Source: Isoetes taiwanensis
Lineage: Eukaryota > Streptophyta > Lycopodiopsida > Isoetales > Isoetaceae
Length of the DNA: 64,000 nt
NCBI GenBank assembly: GCA_021234155.1
Contig: JAJEKV010000093.1
Location: forward strand, 802,001 to 866,000
Direction of reading: 5' to 3'
The notes under the pieces are model-generated. The model saw nothing but the letters and a program-made list of their open reading frames with translations. It made no database searches and was not told the origin of the DNA. The position numbers and the translations under genes were made by a program. Shown here one piece after another: positions 23,810-37,252 of this stretch; position 1 is the first letter of the stretch, and each line of letters begins with the position of its first letter.

Positions 23810-25670
23810 TTGCCAGCAAAGACTTCTCCGCATGTGCCCAGTAATCGGGTCATTACCGAAGGGGATGTCATAATGGGCTCCCGCAACGCATCAGCCGCTA
23901 ACGAAGGCAACAGATTTGATGGTATGTAGGCGTAGCTTCTCAAGGGCCGGGCCCCCAATGGTGCCGGTTCTCACGTAAAGACTTTCAGGGCATTGCAAGA
24001 AGGCTCTCCCAGACCGGACTGCGAGTTGTGCCCATATACAAAATGGGACCCCCACGCTCACCTAACCATCGCATCATTATATAGTCAGCTCGCTTCTTGC
24101 TGTTGCTGTCGATTCTGAGCTACCGACCATTAATTGGGCAGTAGGATGAGAAGGGCGGGGTTTTCACGCCAGTGCTTCCTACTCTCAAGATTCTACTATT
24201 GACCATATCTTCACTCATGTAACACTATAGAGTATACCCAATCAACGCCAACTGTGACTGCTGTTTTGTGGATTTTCAAGAAGGCTTTGGACACAAAGGG
24301 GTTCTCAAGATAAGTTGTGGGACATTGAGACGTACTGGGACCCCTCACAATGACTTGCAGGTATCGCTATATACATCATACGAGGCTTGTCTGGCCGTTT
24401 CACAATCGGCTTGGGAGCCCGCTAGCTAGTAGTATTGGGTGCTACCAGGGTGCCTCTATCCCTACGCCTTCTGGCTGGTAATACATTGACCACTAGAAGA
24501 ATGGCTAGCCGAAGGTGGGAGGGGGAGGCTTGATGCACCACAACCGCAACCTATATATACGATGATATTTGAGCATATACCCCAGGACATGCAACGCCAC
24601 CGGATGCTTGGACACTTTCACAATTCAATCGGGTATGAGAGTAATCTTGCCAAGACAAGGGTGTCAGCTGTCCCATCATCCCCGCATCCACACCTTCCCC
24701 ACATTCACTTACTGTGGGCGTGTAGTGGAGGGGTGGTCGGCCTATAAGTATTTTTGGGCATTGAGTTTTCTACTACCACACACCGGGATGCATCCATCGC
24801 CATGTCACTCATAGCCGAAAGCCCTCAGATGCAATGCAAAACAAATAGCTGGGCAAGGCGTCAGGAGGCATGGGGTCAATGCACAATTTGCAGGTCTTGG
24901 CTTTGAACCGGTCTTCCCCTATATGGGGCGTATGTGGGGCTGCTGATATCCCTCACCACTTGGGAACGACCGAAGCTGTGTATGTGGCGGCCTCGGGTTC
25001 CTCGTGTGCAGACCGAGTGAAATCCACGGTCCTATATCGTATCTTGCTCCGTGGAGACAGTTTCCTTCCATTACGTAGGGTCGCTACTGAACGCCACATT
25101 ATATTTCCGCAGGTGGTGGCTATGGATGAAGCTCTACCGCCTCAACCTCGCTTTGGCAAGTGGCGATGGCCTGCGAAATACTAAAGCCCCGCCGGAAAGA
25201 CACAAGCAAGCCTGGTTCTCGCCATGGAATGCGCAGCACATGATGTGGGACCAAGGTATACACTGGCGAAACATCACGCTTTGAAGCGCATTCTGGATGC
25301 TTGCTTCATGGCCAAGCTTTGGGATGCAGAGGCCCTCACATGTCAAGGTGGCAAATTATCGACAACAGTTAATCCCATGCTCACGAGGGGCCCACACCAC
25401 TACCCCGCACCCATCTACCCATGGTGCCGCAGGTGATTGCTTCCATTCGCGACAGTGCACACACCACTCCGAGATTGAGATGTGGAGATGGACGGGAGCC
25501 GCTGCGGAGGACAGAGTCCCGTCGGGCCGCTACGAGGACCATTGAGGATGAAACACGCCCAGTCATGTTCAAGCGCAGCATTATCCGGCTTGGTATGCTC
25601 GTTAGTTGTACCCCATCAGGCCTCGCATGAGTTAATGAAGCACGCCCTCAGAGGCTTTGTTGTGATCGCA
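23810..25670 (+). mobile_element. LINE, 5'-truncated and heavily decayed
   Basis: Same family type as the LINE at 1.8-6.1 kb. STIDHIFT occurs at about 24,192-24,215, then a CCFVDF-like phrase, a degenerate active site (IYDDI near 24,555-24,569 in place of IYADDV) and a TIEDET phrase near 25,540. There is no endonuclease region, so the copy is 5'-truncated, the usual fate of LINE insertions. Frames change often, and stops are frequent. Both ends are placed by loss of similarity and change in base composition and are approximate. No poly(A) tail is visible. Confidence 0.7.
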
Positions 25671-27300
25671 TCGCTTATTATTAACCATGTTTTTTTCAAC
25701 TGATCCCAAATATTGTCTTGCTAAAACTTGCATTGATGCGCCTACTTTGATATCCCGAATTTTTGGCATAACATTGTCGCGCATTAGACATTCTAACTTG
25801 GTTGTTGGTAGTTGTATGCCTTTAACACGGAGAAGCTCTAGGTTTATCATATTGCCTAATATCACAAGAATTGCTTCCTTTACGTTATCGCAAGACAATC
25901 ATTATACATGAAATTAGTCTTCATCGGAAATTCTTCCCCATCTTTCACGCTTTGAAATTCTTCAGTAAGCTTTCACATTGACATGCTTCAGAATAAGGCA
26001 ATAAGAAAGTTATCTTCCTTATTCCCCCATATATTAGAAAGGATGCACTACAACATATTTTGGATTTCAAAATAATTTTTCAGAATCGCCATCAACTATG
26101 ATATAGTGTTATGCACATTATAATCGTGGATATTGTTCCATACCTTCTTGAGATCTTTAATAAAAAATGGCCTCTTAAGCTCTGCCTAACCCAAATTTGT
26201 GCTTTTTGTTGAGACCATAAGGATTTGAAGACCTTATCATTGGGCACAATCTTTCCAAGCAAGTCAATAAACCTGCCCCAGACATTGTTGTCGAAATTGC
26301 AACCTTGCAAACTTTAGAAGATGTTTGATAAATGCAAGGCGCTTTTGGTTGACTATGATCATATTTATTATCTTCCAAATGTACACATTTTAATAAAATC
26401 CCATTCATATCAAGAATAATAAGTTTCCTTGAGCCTTGTTAAAATATATTCGTGTTGCTTGTACAACTTCCATATCTATTAACAAATTGACAGCTATTCT
26501 ATTAGTTCATCATACAAGAAGCAATGGTATGAAAAGAGCATTTATGATTGATTGAGATAATTAAAATATAAGACCATAAATCATCTCATTCTTGTCTTTC
26601 CAATGACAAGAAATCTACAATATATTGGGACATAAAGAGGCTCCGGAATTTATAAAAGAGGTTCGATCCTTGATTGACCATCATCATATTCCTACTGCTA
26701 AAAACAATTGTTTGAAACATCTAACATGTGTTCAAGTGATATATTATGCTTCACCTAAATCAAGGTTCAAATTTGAACCATATTCTTTCAAGTTGATCTC
26801 ATCTAACATCTTTTTAACCTCAAAATCACTTGTAGAGCCGTAGCTCTAAAATATAATGCATTTTCTTATGAACATGGAAAAGATTTTCACCCTCGATTTT
26901 GTTAGCTTCCTTGTTGCAAGTGTTGGGGACCCAACCCTTTCGCCTTGTAACTCTACTTCCTCATGTTCCTCTCCACCATTATGTTCCATATCATGGTCTC
27001 CATTATGATCTTCTATATCCCGGCCTCTAGACTTCGACATGACTTCTTCCTTTCCGATAGGGAGTGTAACCCTTCCTCTTGGTCTCCAAACTTGGCATGG
27101 GTTCTTCGACCCCTAGGGGAGTGTAAACCTTCCTCTTAGAAGGGTACATCATGTGCTTCTACATTCTCGCCTTCTTCTATGTCTTCTTGCATAATCCGAT
27201 CTACATTTATATCTTCATCTACGCCTTTCATCTTCCTCACCAAAAACATCCTTATGAGAAAGCTCTTTTGGAGAAGATGCGCATAAAAAACCCATTGTAA
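25671..27300 (-). other. Unrecognised coding-like debris
   Basis: Three minus-strand stretches read like protein: 25,671-25,898 (VKEAILVILGNMINLELLR and on), 26,092-26,408 (including NNVWGRFIDLLGKIVPNDK) and 26,846-27,280, which is acidic (DIEDHNGDHDMEHN). They are in different frames with no intact start or splice pattern I can defend. They could be exons of one degraded gene or of a DNA transposon. No family is recognised. Confidence 0.35.
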
Positions 27301-29479
27301 GTCATCCGGAAAATATCTTAGATGTGGATTCTAGTTCCCTAACTTTCCATGATATATGCTAACCTACATGCACTTTTTTTCGACTATGTGAAATGGAGAC
27401 AACTTTGAAACTCAGGATACAATAGATTCAATTGGCTTCAATAGCAAGAAGCTAACGCTCGAGCAACATTGCTCTCCAATTAACCTCCACTATTGTTTGA
27501 TTTGGCCCCAGAGAGGGCATCAACAAAACCTAAGTGTATCATTTCTCAATATCGCTCCTTTCACAATCCCGCCATTTTGGTAAATCCACTGACCATTGAA
27601 TAGCTCATACGCTTTATATAAATCCAATTGTTTAGAATCTTTAACCTACAAAATTAGATCATAACTGAGTCGGATCTTTCATCCGAAAAAATATAGTGAG
27701 CACTCTTTTGTATAATAGTGATTCTAGTGATCCTTTTGCATCCTTCAAACACGCAAGAATTACAAAGGTCTTCAAAGTAAGGACGCCTTTTTTTGGTGCA
27801 TTAGTTTCATGGTTCAATAGCATTTAAGGTTTCGCGGGCAATCATTTATCTCGTATGCGATCAAGAAAAATAGATAAAGAATAAGCGCCTCGGAGAGAGG
27901 AAAAACAAGGTGTCGCAAGACTAGAGGGTTGCCCTTTGCGGCCCGAGAGTGTGTTTTCATGTTTTTGGTCGCTGCTTTGTTTCATGGTTCTTGTTGGGTC
28001 ATTTGATGTTTGGGATTATTAATGGTTTGAAAAGGAGGATTTTGTTTGTGTTGTTTTATTTTCCTTTGTTTATGAATTGTGCATGGACCAAGCCTATTTC
28101 TAGTATGGTGCTAATGACCGAGATTCCCCGATATGAGATTTTATTATTCTTTTTGGCTCATAGCCTTTTTACATACTTTGTAGGAAGAGCTTATTTGTTG
28201 TTTTTATGTTCTAAAGCATCAACAACAATTCCAAGACCTAGATATGACACCTTTTAGAGATCGAGTCATATATGAGCATTGATGGGTAAAAGCAAAGGTA
28301 ATTTCCATGTTTTAAGTTTGGACCAAGTGGATGACCAAGACCAATAAAGTATAATTTGAATTTCATTGATATGGTGTAAGAATGGTATCAATATAATGTA
28401 AGAATGCTTTGAGTCATAACTTATAGCCTAGATGTGTTGTTGGATTCCAAGGGGCTTAAGTTTAAGATGTAATCACTTGCACAATTTCTAGCTTATAGTT
28501 AGAGGAATGATGCAATACCCTTTTAGTGAATTAAATTGTAAGCATGTTAAAGTAGAATAATGAATAATCTCAACAACCGCGATAACTCTTTGTAAGTTCT
28601 ATGAAGCCAATAATATTAAATGTAAGCCCTGGATAAGAAAAAATATTAATTAAGAACTTCATACATCGCCCTCAGATTTTCTAGAGTGTGTAAGTCGCTG
28701 TATGTCCTTGTAGAACCCAAGTTGTATTTTCTAGAATGTAAGTCATTGTATGTCCATGTAGAACTCCAAGTTGTAGGCTGCAAAATACAACCACATAGAA
28801 ATAGGAGCTAGAATTTGTAACACATTATTACAACCGCTTTCATTGTTCCGTTAAGGTTAGATACCATTTCGAATTGCCTAAGACTATGTAGCATCTACTA
28901 TGGCAATGAGATATTGCCCTGTAAATCTGATAGCTAGTAGCCTTAGTTTCAATGCTTCACACTATATGGTTTGTATGGTTTGTTGTCTCCACACCATGGT
29001 TTGTTGTCTCCTGATTAACAAATGCACAAATGCATTATGCGCAAAGAACATTTTAACCGACTATTGCAAGGCTTAACATGGATGGCTATCAAAATATGCT
29101 CGCCATAGCATTCATATACTATTACTATGCCTCTTGTGAACAACTTGAATATTTTGTTTCAGATAGTTGTAAATTTCAACGAACCTTGATATGTTTTTTC
29201 TCAAACGTAGTCAGAAAAGCGATGGACTTCATCCAACGGATGGTGTTGAAGATCCTTGAAGGACTAGAAATCAAACAATGCAATGACCAATAAAATTTAT
29301 TCCATTCATTTTTATGTAAGTGGTGAACCACCAACTTAAATAATGGAGCAGTAACATCATTTTACCATCACTTTACCCCGCTTATGTGGAATAATATCTT
29401 CCTCAGATATAATAAATTGAGGATAATACACCTCACCCTTAAGCCCTTTCAAAGATAGCAAAATGATAAAGATTTGATT
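27301..29479. other. Spacer with small repeats
   Basis: Contains the second copy of the GGTGTC..GCAAGAC..AGGGTTGCCC repeat near 27,908-27,940. A tandem duplication of about 50 bp lies at 28,677-28,775 (TTTTCTAGA.TG.TAAGTC.. twice), and a short duplication of TGGTTTGTTGTCTCC lies near 28,970-29,010. No gene was recognised. Confidence 0.45.
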
Positions 29480-29760
29480 GCCCATTTTGGGGAAATAATC
29501 CAGATAACCACCGTGAGTCACTAGTGCCCCCCAAGATTCTACCACCAAGTACCCCGCCTCCTTTTCAAAAAAAAGCCTGACACGACACATTGCTTGGCCT
29601 CGTCATCATTTACAAACACAAGATATATTGACCTGTAATAAGGGAGCCTATGTACTACTTAAAAATGATATAGATACCAAAAAATAATGGGGTAACTAAC
29701 CTTGAAGCACCTTCAGAGATCATTTGCACATTAACCCCGAGGCCTTGAAAACCTTAAATC
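29480..29760 (-). pseudogene. Aspartate kinase C-terminal ACT region with very short intron
   Basis: The exon ending LGVNVQMISEGAS stops at 29,701 before GTTAGT. The next exon starts at 29,632 after TATTACAG and, joined in frame, reads into FVNDDEAKQCV. The intervening 68 bases have GT..AG ends and are T-rich, which is near the lower limit for plant introns. The match to the C-terminal regulatory region (GASKVNISLIVND in typical family members) is clear. The stop codon position is uncertain. Confidence 0.7.
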
Positions 29761-31860
29761 ACTTCGAGATAAGCAAAATTTGCTATATCATACAAATAAC
29801 ATACAAGTAACAAACAATAATAAGGATGTACCTTTCTCCGAATGAAGGAAGATCTTTGGACATTCCCTATCAAAGAAATAATAATTGATCTCCCTCTAGT
29901 ACTCTGGTAACAAGTGCAAACCCTTGAGCTTTTCTACTACTTTTTTATCCAATTCAACCAAGAACACTTACATGTTATAGAAGTTCCAAACAACACCAAA
30001 AGAGAACACCTAAATTATTGCTAACAAGATGAACAAAATCTCTCTGTCCCAAGTTTTGATTGATCGAGTCAATGAGATGTCGACGCTTTGTTGCAACAAC
30101 ATCACCAGATATACCAAACTCCCCGAAAGACTTGAAAACCCGGAAAACATAAAAGCGTATTTTAGACATTTTTAAGAACAACCAGTAACCCGCTATGCAT
30201 TTGAGAATAGTTAGCTGTAAGACCATGTATTTCTCAAAAGATTTAATAGCATTCTCCCATGTTTACCATCTAGCATTTGATATACTTTTTTTTACACTTT
30301 TGTCGCTTTTCATTGTCATCACAACGCTAACTAAGCATGTGCAATCATTACCGCCATAAACATAAGCCTTTTATTGTCTTTCTCTCAGATTGCCATTCGC
30401 TTTTTCTTTTCCTAAGTAGATGAATAAGATAACCGCAAAGCCAAACGGACTATACCTTTGTAAGAACCGTAATGCCCCAACATGCGGGTGCTTACAATAT
30501 CCAACAAAGGTCACGCTGGACTTGAGTACAATGTTTGTAAGTAGTTTATCGCATGATTTTACCCAAAATAAGGCATCCGAGTATGTGGATTGGTACCATT
30601 CCGTGAAAAACAAACCTTGCTCAAGTCTCTTGTTTTGTTATAAGTGTCCCAAACCGCAAGGGGTTTTGTAAGAATTTTTGACATGGACAGGATATTTGCC
30701 TCTTGTCGGGCTCTCATTGATTGCGGGTGCAAAACCTATTGACCGCTTTTTAATTAACTTAAAAAAGAAGAAGAAAGAAAAATCAATATGTAGAGAGAAA
30801 AGTATATGCTTGTACCGGGCACCAAGTATGCAAGTTCTACATGCCATCAAAAGTTAGAAATGGTAACCGGCAATGCATTTGAATGTATATTTGGATCACA
30901 AAAGTACGCCATCTACATCTTTCCGCATATAAAAGGTAAAGCTTTTAGTCCAAAGAGCCTGGGATGAAAGCATTAAGCAGCCACATTAGGAACTTACCTC
31001 GATTTCCTTAGCCCAAGAGTTTCCTAAAGCAAAGTGCTTTTAAATCACTTCCACCCTCCGCTTAGGTGGTTATTGCACTGTTCTTTCCCTATGGGACCAA
31101 GTAAAGCTGATGAATTTGAACTAATCCTACAGCTACATATAACTTTTTCCGACACTCGATAAATAATAATACCTTCCCAAGGAATCCGTTGATTATAGGA
31201 ATTGCGTGTTCATTATTCCGCTTATCAAGTAATGCCTTTGTTAAGGCGGGTGACATTTATAATCATAACGCTTCTATGCATTTAGATTAAAGACCGCTTT
31301 GACTTCTACCCCAAGCTTGTTCAAATATCGCCGTAAAAACTTTTGAAGACATTCGCCACCAAAAGAAACAAGATAATCCTTTTTGTGCGGTTTGTTAACT
31401 CTTTTCATCAAAGAATTGCTTTTAAGAAGCCCCCTTCCAACTCTTCAATGAGACCCATATGATTGTGTTGAACCAAAAAACTTATCAAGCAAGCTAGGGA
31501 TGTTCGTAAACTTTAAACCATGGAACTTACCCCGAATTACATTGACACTAATCCCAAGCTCGGTACACAAAGATCAAGCAGATTGATTAAGCAAACAATA
31601 TCAACAAGGCAAACATGTCAGTAACATGAGCGTGATGATAAAACTCATCAAAGAAAGTAAATACCGTGAAGTGTAGATCCTTCACAACATGAAGTTCCCC
31701 AATTGTACAGAATTCCTAACCCACGCTTAATTGGCAAGAGCTCCAGCCTATGAAATAGGTAGAATGGTCTTGTTATTCATCTCTAGAAACAGATAATCTC
31801 AGGCTAAATAGAGTGCAAAGATGTCATGTTGACAAGCGATGTACAAATGCTTGCAAACTC

Positions 31861-32214
31861 TGTTGGAATATAAATATGTCGATTAAGCGCTGAAACAGTT
31901 AAAGTGGTTCAGCACTTAGCACACAGGTGCTGAGAAGGTGCTGAAATATACAGAAGGGCAAAAGACACTCAAGATCGAACTGAGCACCGACTCTAAATCA
32001 GTGTCGTAATTAGTGGGCGGTGGTGAAACGGTAGACTACTATTCTTAGTCTCACCGGGTTGTATATATTGATTGCACGCTATGTACTATGCAATGCCTTG
32101 AAGTAGAGATTGTATTTCCATTGCTTTTCGCCTTCTATTCTATTCTTGAGTCGATTTTATGGTTTGAGCTGGTTTTCTTAGTTTCTATCAGCCGGTTTTG
32201 AGCTAGTTATATCA
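31861..32214 (+). repeat. Copia left LTR
   Basis: This 354-bp repeat is bounded by TG..CA. It shares with the right LTR the segments TGGTGAAACGG..GTAGACTACTATTCTTAGTCTC and TTGTATATATTGATTGCACG, which contain the likely TATA box of the element. The first 100 bases differ strongly from the right LTR. Confidence 0.9.
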
Positions 32215-32226
32215 TGGTATCAAACG
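32215..32226 (+). promoter_or_regulatory. Copia primer binding site
   Basis: TGGTATCAAACG directly abuts the left LTR and matches the 3' end complement of plant initiator methionine tRNA (TGGTATCAGAGC) with small changes. Confidence 0.8.
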
Positions 32227-32543
32227 CTTTTTGAGAGAAGAATAGAGCAAGCTATTGGAGAAGCATCCAAATTGATTGGCCATCGCTTCAGAGTTTTTGG
32301 CTGAGATTTGGTGGTGGAAAATCTCATTTGCAAAAGATTGGAGAAGATTCTTGCTTTTTGGCCCGGAGGAAGTGTTTTGGGGAGAGTGATTCGATTTTCC
32401 AGCAAGTTCGTGTGTGAGATTCGAGTTTTCCAAGACTTTTTTTGGCAACAAATTCAAGATTCAACTTTTTCTAGTGGGTGCTTTGTTTGGTGACAAATTT
32501 GTTTTTCAACCATCTTTTTGGTCCGAAAAGTTTAGAGAAATTC

Positions 32544-35500
32544 ATGGATCCATTCAAGTTCTCACATAACGCAAAGTTTCACTCACTAATAATAATTACC
32601 ATGCTTGGAAGAAGTTCATGGTGAATTATTTGATATTTAGTGACATGGGAGCTTGTTTGATAAAGACTTTATCAAGACCAAGTCGCTACAGATGTCATGG
32701 TGGTAAACCGTAAAAGCTTGTGCTCTTGTCAAAATGTTGGCTGAAGAGACAATTGGTCATGAAATCAATCATTTTTATCGAGTTTAAGGGAGATGTGGTT
32801 TCATTTGGAGAAGTCTCTTTGATAGCAAGGGTATGGCTACTCAAATGCCGATCCGTAACAAAATGAGGCATGCCCAACTAGGTGATTTTAAACATGTCAC
32901 AAAGATACCTTACTCGGGATGAAGCAATGGGCTTTGGATTACATGGTCGCCGGTGGAGGTTGTTCAAAAACAAATTGATTCAAGATATCTTGTTGGTCTT
33001 CCTCCTTCAGATGATATTATCTCTTCAAGATCAGTACAAGGAGAAGATTGATATAGCTAAAGTAACCATTCTACCGCAAACAAGAGGAGTTGGTGCGTAC
33101 AAAAGGATGGGAGAGTGGACCATGCTAATTTTGTGTCTACTGAGCCGACACTAAGAAGAAGTTTGCTGATAGCAAAGACTCTAAGAAGTCGAAAGTGTGA
33201 AGTCCAAGGTAAGAAATCCAAGGAGTTCAAGTGCTGGAATTGTGGTGAAAAGGGTCACCATACCAATTGTAAGAAGGAGAAGAAAAGCTCAAAGGATAGT
33301 GACACGAGAAGCACAAAGAGCCAACTCTAAGGGAGAGACAAGTGTCACAGATGTGCCACTTTTGATGTCAATATCCAATCTTGCAGAAAACCAAAGACTT
33401 CATGTAGGACCGGATTTTGGACCAAGAGGTACATTTCATCTTACCGAGATTCGGGGATGTGTTTTCTGAACTTGAATCTCGAACTAGAGGTGATGTGAAG
33501 ATGGGTGATGGATATTCTTCCTATCATGTGAAAGGGGATTGTAGCTTTTCAATTGCATGGACGGATGTAGTTAGTAAGGTGAGGGAATGTCATGTTTGCT
33601 CCCGGAGAGTCTAAATATCATGTCTCGGCCGAATTTGATAAAGCAGCCATTACATTGTTCTCGGAAATGGAAAAGTTTATCTGGGCCGGGCGTAAATCCA
33701 CTTGAAGGAATTGACTTGAAAAGTCCGGCAGCTCATGGCACAAGTGGACGCCGTAATGGCTTTTGTATGTCTTTGATGGTTCGGGCCCATAAGACTCAAC
33801 ATGGTCTTGTATGTGTCGACTTGATCGCCGAGCATCCGCTGCATGCCTGCTTTGGTCATGTTGGAGGCACCGGCCACATGCTTTGTACAAGAACAAGATG
33901 GTTACGTATTCCTCTCCTCAAATGTGTCAAGCTTGAGTGTGTCCGTATGCCATCTCTGAAAAGCAACCTCAAATTTCTTTTCCACAAGAAGTTATTCATC
34001 GAAAGCAACTCAACCTCTTTGAGCCACGATTCTCGATTTGTGCTATATGCCCCGATGTTTCACTAGGTGGAAATAGGTATTTCTTGACCCCTGATTGATG
34101 ATTTCAGTAGGGTACACTTGGTGTATACTTTGTAATCGCAAACTGAGGTGCTTGGCAAGTTCAAGGCCTTCAAAGCAAAGCAATGGGGTGCTGCATGGTT
34201 AGTAATAAAAAAGTTGAGAAGTGACAATGGAGGTGAATATGTTTCTAATGCCTTTGATGAGTTTCTCATGGAAGAAGGTATTGAAAGACGCTTAATCATT
34301 CCTTATGCTCATCCACAAAATGGTGTAGCTGAAAGGGAGGAATAGATTTGCTTGATTTGGCAAGATCTATGATGAGTCACAAGCAACCGCTGTAATCTTT
34401 TTTGGGGAGAGGCAGAGTGACAAAGAAGATATTTGGCAAATAGGTCGCCTACTAAGGCAGTCCGTGATGTGACTCCTTATGAAGCATTTTGGAGAATGAA
34501 ACCAGATGTGTCTCATTTGAGGGTGTTTGATGCTTGGCTTATGCTTCCATACCGCCGAGAAGCCAAAAAGTATGGGAAGTTGCATGACAGGTCTGCCAAA
34601 GCCATCTTTTATTGGGTATCCGTAAAATAAAAAAGGTTACAAGTTGTATGATCCTTCCAACAAGGTGTTATTGTAAGCGTGTCGGGCCGGGGCCATTGAA
34701 GATGCCGTGGTATGATGGTCTATCTTCCCGCTGATTCTCCCGCAGCTCACAATGACAAGCAGCCTTTGATGTTGAGATCCGATAGCAAAAGCCGGTAGAC
34801 CTTTCTCTCCTCTCTAGTGGTTTCTCCAAAGGAACTCACATTTGCCCAAGTAGTGGTAACGGATGATCCCAATCCCACTCCCCTATGGTCCATGAGTGTG
34901 TTGGTTCCTTTCACGGGAGTCCAAAGACACATGAAGGTACCGTAGAAGCATCCAAAGATCCAAAGACCGCTATAGCCCTTGTATGAACCTAGGAGATCAA
35001 GACGCCTCAAGGAGAAACAAATTGTTGCAAAACTTGTTGGGGATAGGTTCTATCGCTATTAAAAACCTCCGATAAAGTTAAAAATACGTATTTTTGTTGA
35101 ACCTAGAAGATAAAAGACGCCGAAAAAATCAAGGAGAAACAAATTGCATTTAAAATTTTGCCAATAGAAAGAATCTATAAAGGACAACCGACATTGTTGA
35201 ACGTTTAAAACCAAATTTTTTCGCCAGAGCTTAGACGCGAAAAGCCCGGAAAAATGTCAAAAACAATCATATCAGTTGAAGATTTCAAGGATGAACGCCA
35301 AAAAAAAATGGACATAAAGTCCGCTATTGGATGTTGAACTTGGAATGACTCATGACCCTCCAAAATTTTTGGATCACAGAAGAAAAAATATTCCGACGTA
35401 ATGTTGATCCAGATTTTTGTCAGATAATTTTTTCAGACCGCTTTTATAATTTTGGCAAATTTGTGCCGATCATACAATTCATAATGGATTCGTGATAAAA

Positions 35501-37140
35501 CGCAGCCATTGAACCTTATTTTTTTGTCTATTGTACCTATTGTTGAACCTAGAGATCAAGACGCCCGATGGAGAAACAGAGAAGTCTAATGGATCATGTA
35601 ACCTTGCCTTTAATGGCAAAGGTCCAGATCATGTTGATCCACAAACCTTTCATGAAGCTATCTAAATTTAGTGATCCGCAGAAGCGGAGATGCAATGGAA
35701 GAGGAATACTCTCAATTGTGAAGCAAGGCACATGGGAATTGGTTGAACTCTAAAAACCGATAAGCACGCTATTGGTCAGAAGTGGGTGTTTAGAACCAAA
35801 TTTCATGCCGATGGGACAGTGTCAAAGCATAAAGCTAGACTTGTAGCCAAGGGTTTTGCACGTAAAAAAGGCTTAGATTATGATGAAGTCTTTGCTCCCG
35901 TGAGCCGTAATGTCCACTATTAGATCAGTGATAGCATTTGTCATGATGAAAGGTTGGTTAATGTTTCAAATGGACATTAAGTCCGCTTTTTTGAATGGTG
36001 ATTTGGAGGAAGAGGTCTATATGACTCAACCTCCGTGATTTGTTGTTCAAGGGAAGAAGCAGTACCGGTTTGTCATTTGAAGAAAAGCATTTATGGCTTG
36101 AAGCAGCTCCAAGATGTTGGCATACTAAAAATTAATGCTTTCTTTTCTTGAGCAAGGGTTCGCCAGGCGCAAAGTAATTCCCAATCTTTATTACAAATCA
36201 CATGAAGGCCGAATGTGCATTATGGTTTTGTATGTTGATGATTTGATCATCACAGAGATGCCGATGTGCTGATTTCTACATCGGTTGAAGTTATCTTCGC
36301 CCTTCGAGATGACTGACCTTGGCCTTATGCATTACATCGTTTAGGTGTAGAAGTGTGGCAAAGACTCGATGGCATCTATCTTTCTCAAAGCTTAAATATA
36401 TCAAAGAAATGTTACAAAGAAGATCGTATGCAAGATTGCAAGGTCGCGGGCAAGTTCTTTTGATCCGTGCACAAGGCTTGAGCTTGATTTCGATGGTGAG
36501 GAGTGTGATCCCACACCTATCGAAGCTTGGTAGGGGCATTGATATATCTCACAAATACTAGACCCGATATCTCTTTTGTCAGAGGAGGCCGAAAGCAGAT
36601 TCATGAGCAATCCTGTGCAAATGCGACCGAAGGTCGCTAAAAAAGACCGCCGGCATATATGAAGGGGACATCACAGAAGGTCTCTTTATCGAGGTCCTCT
36701 GATTTCCGCTTGAAAGTCTTTGTTGATGCAGATCATGCTAATTGTCATGATAGCAGGGAGGTCCACAATGTGGATGGTCACATTCATAGGGCCTAACGGC
36801 CGACATGGTTGTCCAAAAGACGCCTACAAGTTGTCAATCAGCACCACCTGAGGCGTAATTCAAAGCACCTCAAAGGTTGGGATGCGTGAATTGTTGTGGC
36901 TTAAACATTTGTGGACAGACCGCAGTACCTCCATCCTCTAACAAGTATATTGTGTGACAAACACAAGTACCATCCATCTTGCCAAGGATGCTAAGTACCA
37001 CCCAAAGACAAAAACACCTTGACACCCATTTGTGTTTTGTCCGCGGAGCGCATCCAAATGGGATCTTCTCAACTTGTTCATTGCTCCTCACAGATCAGCT
37101 TTGCTGATGGCTTTACCAAACCATTAGTTGGATCTAAGTC
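32544..37140 (+). pseudogene. Copia gag-pol polyprotein, multiply frameshifted
   Basis: Starts at ATG 32,544 (MDPFK). The CX2CX4HX4C zinc knuckle of gag is at 33,232-33,270. A protease-side phrase DVKMGDG occurs near 33,500. Integrase landmarks KLRSDNGGEY and YAHPQNGVAERE lie at about 34,210-34,340. Reverse transcriptase landmarks are WVFRTKFHADGTVSKHKARL (about 35,785-35,845), MDIKSAFLNGDLEEEVY and YVDD at 36,231-36,242. RNase H shows VFVDADHA near 36,720 and ends with ADGFTKPL near 37,100. Stops and indels separate these blocks, so no active polyprotein is made. Confidence 0.85.
34984..35577 (+). repeat. Duplicated/inserted segment between copia integrase and reverse transcriptase
   Basis: The phrase GAACCTAG(G)AGATCAAGACGCC..GGAGAAACA occurs near 34,984, again in altered form near 35,097, and again near 35,542. 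The roughly 500 bases between the outer copies are AT-rich, do not read as copia protein and contain no recognised element. It looks like a tandem duplication or an insertion flanked by direct repeats. Confidence 0.6.
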
Positions 37141-37240
37141 GGTCAATGTGAAGGAGAGCTTGGGCATGAAGAAATTGCAAACAAGGGAGAGAAGGATTGC
37201 CTTAGTTTCAGCTGATTTTTTTTTCGCTAGTCAAAGAACA

Positions 37241-37252
37241 TTTAAGGGAGAG
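37241..37252 (+). promoter_or_regulatory. Copia polypurine tract
   Basis: AAGGGAGAG immediately precedes the right LTR and is the expected plus-strand primer site. Confidence 0.75.

Noticed and set aside
33617-33896. Minus-strand open frames inside the copia element
   Set aside because: They are antisense shadows of the integrase region and have no protein-family character.
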